From: Ktedonobacter sp.
GTDB lineage: Bacteria > Chloroflexota > Ktedonobacteria > Ktedonobacterales > Ktedonobacteraceae
DNA: 7,883 nt
Reading direction: 5' to 3'
Assembly (NCBI GenBank): GCA_003450555.1
Contig: DMFQ01000144.1
Coordinates: 2,004-9,886, forward strand
Under the pieces are notes generated by a model. That model was not told where the DNA came from. It worked only from the letters and a program-made list of their open reading frames with translations, and ran no database searches. Both the position numbers and the translations under genes were made by a program. Of this stretch, positions 6,338 to 7,883 are shown one piece after another. Within the stretch, counting starts at the first letter, position 1; each line of letters opens with the position of its first letter.

Positions 6338-7646
6338 AGCTAGATTCACTGTACTCTAAGTGATACTCAGTTACAGCCTCTTTTTTCTCACTGTCGTCGC
6401 CTTTTTCTGATGAATCACCATTCGGCGGCGTCTCAGGACCACCTAATTCGATGCGCTCGCCTCTGTGACGCTGCCGGTAGTCCATCCATACAATCAACCC
6501 GACCATCGCCAGTCCAACCAATGTGAGGCCGACAAACTTGAAAAAATGGGTGTAGTGTTGTACTCCTGAAAGTGTTACGGCCAATAATCCGAATATCAGG
6601 GCCAGCCCGTAAATGACATAACAGATTTGCTTGACACTCAAACCAGTTGCCATGAGACGGTGATGCAAATGTGTTTTGTCGTAGTGAAGTGGAGATTGGC
6701 CGCGCCGTATTCGATTAATGATTACCACGGCCACATCAATGATAGGCACGCCCAGGACCATCAGAGCCAGTGCTAACTTTGCCCCTCCCATGACTGAAAG
6801 TACGGCCAGCCCCAAACCTAGAAACATTGAACCACTATCGCCCATGAAAATCTTCGCGGGATTCCAGTTGTGTGGCAGAAAACCAAAAACTGCCCCGGTG
6901 AAGATAGCAGCAAGGACTGCAATACTTTGTTGTTGCAAAAGAAAGCTAATGATAGTGATGAAGAGGCCAGCAATTCCTACAACACCCGTGGCTAAACCAT
7001 CCATCCCATCGATCCAATTCACAGTATTCATCATACCAGCAGCCCAGAACCAGGTGAGCAAGATAGCCGGGACGGCAGCGAAACTTATACTCGGTTGGAT
7101 ATCAGGAGAAGGTGGATGGATGAACAGAAATAAGGTGGGCTGAAGATACCATGGCAGATTTGGATTCATTATCTCTCTGCCGAAAGGGTTGTTGAAGGTA
7201 AAGAGCAGTATCCCATGGAAGACGCCGCCCCATGGTCCAAGGATAATAATGACCGCCCCGGTTTGCCACAGTATCTTTGGCAGTGGTTTTAGCCCTACCA
7301 CATCATCGTAGGCATGGACAATTACCATCAGGAGAGAGGCAGCTATAAGTAACCAGTAAATAATGACTTCATTAGTTGAACCGGGTTTGTAGAAGAGCAG
7401 TGATGCAAGTACAAAAGCCGCAAACATTGCTACACCACCCAGGCGAGGCACGGCTTTTGTATGGACTCTCCGTGTAGCTGGCTGGTCAAGCCAGCCCAGC
7501 TTATAGCACAATGCTCTCACAGCAAAAGTCAGGAGGTAAGCGAATAGAAATGCAGATGCTCCACCAATCAACAATATCATTACATCTGAAAAAATAGGAG
7601 GAATGAGCAGCAACAGTTGGATGGAGGTAATACTTGCTTGGACCAT
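6276..7646 (-). CDS. wecA: Polyprenyl-phosphate HexNAc-1-phosphate transferase, WecA/TagO type (glycosyltransferase family 4)
   Basis: This membrane enzyme transfers a sugar-1-phosphate, usually GlcNAc-1-P from UDP-GlcNAc, to undecaprenyl phosphate and so starts a cell-surface glycan. The 456-residue product has about ten or eleven hydrophobic helices and the family motifs in order. These are [13 protein letters not shown] (59-71), the Mg-binding Asp pair D114-D115, [12 protein letters not shown] (207-218), [18 protein letters not shown] (256-273) and HLHH (326-329). The HxHH motif points to WecA/TagO rather than MraY. Substrate and final polymer cannot be told. Unusual parts are a longer loop (about 155-190, Pro-rich) between the Asp-pair and NTVN regions, and a hydrophilic acidic/Ser-rich C-terminal tail of roughly 65 residues (391-456). 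AGGAG lies 9 nt before the ATG and confirms the start. The tail-coding region overlaps uvrA by 62 bp. The symbol is a family-level choice; tagO would fit equally well. Confidence 0.92.
   Translation of the reverse strand: MVQASITSIQLLLLIPPIFSDVMILLIGGASAFLFAYLLTFAVRALCYKLGWLDQPATRRVHTKAVPRLGGVAMFAAFVLASLLFYKPGSTNEVIIYWLLIAASLLMVIVHAYDDVVGLKPLPKILWQTGAVIIILGPWGGVFHGILLFTFNNPFGREIMNPNLPWYLQPTLFLFIHPPSPDIQPSISFAAVPAILLTWFWAAGMMNTVNWIDGMDGLATGVVGIAGLFITIISFLLQQQSIAVLAAIFTGAVFGFLPHNWNPAKIFMGDSGSMFLGLGLAVLSVMGGAKLALALMVLGVPIIDVAVVIINRIRRGQSPLHYDKTHLHHRLMATGLSVKQICYVIYGLALIFGLLAVTLSGVQHYTHFFKFVGLTLVGLAMVGLIVWMDYRQRHRGERIELGGPETPPNGDSSEKGDDSEKKEAVTEYHLEYSESSSSQLLPDSPHDEPLQAQFPH
6349..6386 (+). terminator. 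Weak terminator-like hairpin after uvrA
   Basis: CTGTA (6349-6353) pairs with TACAG (6372-6376). The stem can continue ACT with AGT across a one-base bulge, leaving a loop of about 13 nt. A run of six T (6381-6386) follows a few bases later. The stem is short and A/T-rich, so efficiency would be low. It starts 12 bp after the uvrA stop codon and lies inside the coding region for the tail of the convergent gene. Confidence 0.3.
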
Positions 7647-7742
7647 AAAAGAATTCTCCTACCTATCCGCTAAGGAGATGATCATTCACCACTTACACAT
7701 TGGGGCAATTAACACCACTATGCACCCTCATGCCCTGGTTCG

Positions 7743-7771
7743 ATTATATGCTTATGCTCAAGAAAACGCAA
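7743..7771 (-). promoter_or_regulatory. Candidate promoter of the WecA/TagO-like gene
   Basis: On the minus strand TTGCGT (7771-7766) is separated by 17 bp from a perfect TATAAT (7748-7743). Transcription would begin near 7736, giving a leader of about 90 nt before the ATG at 7646. This suggests the gene can be expressed independently of whatever lies to its right. Confidence 0.5.
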
Positions 7772-7833
7772 ATTGATAGCACGTTTATCACATCGATGTA
7801 TATTTGCCTGACAGAGAGATATTTCACCTTCAT
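7744..7833 (-). CDS. Possible 29-residue small ORF, doubtful
   Basis: A minus-strand ATG at 7833 opens a 29-codon frame ending in TAA at 7744. It is preceded by a strong AAAGGTGG motif, though only 4 nt from the ATG, which is close. The peptide begins MKVKYLSVRQ and ends in a hydrophobic stretch (VLSICVFLSI), so it could be membrane-associated. Its ATG overlaps the stop codon of the putative gene fragment to its right (ATGA), an arrangement typical of translational coupling. Its own stop codon falls within the candidate -10 of the WecA-like gene. I recognise no family, and it may be chance. Conservation across relatives would decide. Confidence 0.2.
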   Translation of the reverse strand: MKVKYLSVRQIYIDVINVLSICVFLSISI

Positions 7834-7883
7834 AGTACCACCTTTAACAAACGATCCCATCCCGCATAGTCTTTTTCAAACGA
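7830..7883 (-). CDS. Possible C-terminal end of an upstream minus-strand gene (cut by window edge)
   Basis: Entering from the right edge, one minus-strand frame gives 17 residues, SFEKDYAGWDRLLKVVL, before a TGA at 7832-7830. The other two frames close within the first 40 bases with less protein-like sequence. The 'WDRLL..V' ending is reminiscent of the final helix of GT-B glycosyltransferases, which often end in a Trp-Asp/Glu-Arg motif. That would fit the envelope-glycan gene downstream, but 17 residues cannot establish a family. It is listed as a likely gene end with unknown product. Confidence 0.35.
   Translation of the reverse strand, partial: SFEKDYAGWDRLLKVVL

Noticed and set aside
6718..7143. 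141-codon plus-strand frame within the WecA-like gene
   Set aside because: It is antisense to strongly conserved catalytic motifs of the minus-strand enzyme and is simply a shadow of its codon pattern.
1..7883. A novel multi-gene system such as a defence island, CRISPR array, toxin-antitoxin pair or mobile element
   Set aside because: No arrayed repeats, nuclease/toxin pairs, transposase, integrase or attachment-like repeats were seen. The genes are mostly conserved housekeeping genes on alternating strands.

Overview
The window looks like an ordinary chromosomal stretch of a bacterium. Gene content and protein style suggest Chloroflexota, possibly the Ktedonobacteria. The clues are a P-type signal peptidase I, a zinc-ribbon protein with a Pro/Gln-rich linker and one membrane anchor, a UvrA with two lineage-type insertions, and a WecA/TagO-type sugar-phosphate transferase with a long hydrophilic tail. 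That placement is inference from general resemblance; no marker gene such as rRNA is present. There is no CRISPR array, tRNA, rRNA, transposase or phage gene.

Layout from left to right. (1) Positions 1-336, minus strand: the N-terminal 112 codons of mutS2, cut by the window edge. (2) A divergent control region (337-533) leads on the plus strand to a 145-residue protein of unknown function (534-971). (3) After a short promoter region comes a membrane-anchored zinc-ribbon protein (1086-2030, plus). It converges on and overlaps by 39 bp the signal peptidase I gene lepB (1992-2732, minus). (4) A 392-bp divergent intergenic region (2733-3124) separates lepB from uvrA. (5) uvrA (3125-6337, plus) encodes the DNA-damage recognition ATPase of nucleotide excision repair. 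It converges on and overlaps by 62 bp a polyprenyl-phosphate sugar-1-phosphate transferase gene (6276-7646, minus). (6) The right edge holds a promoter for that transferase, a doubtful 29-codon ORF, and what may be the last 17 codons of another minus-strand gene.

The genes do not form one pathway. Two concern DNA or translation integrity (mutS2, uvrA) and two concern the cell envelope (lepB in protein export, the WecA/TagO-like enzyme in surface polysaccharide initiation). Two are uncharacterised. Neighbouring genes mostly alternate in strand, so most are probably transcribed singly.

I see no clear new biological system. The points most worth a second look are the two tail-to-tail coding overlaps, the possible C-terminal membrane segment of the signal peptidase, the two insertions in UvrA, the zinc-ribbon membrane protein, and helically phased TTG motifs upstream of uvrA. 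Promoters, ribosome sites and hairpins were read by eye and are unscored.
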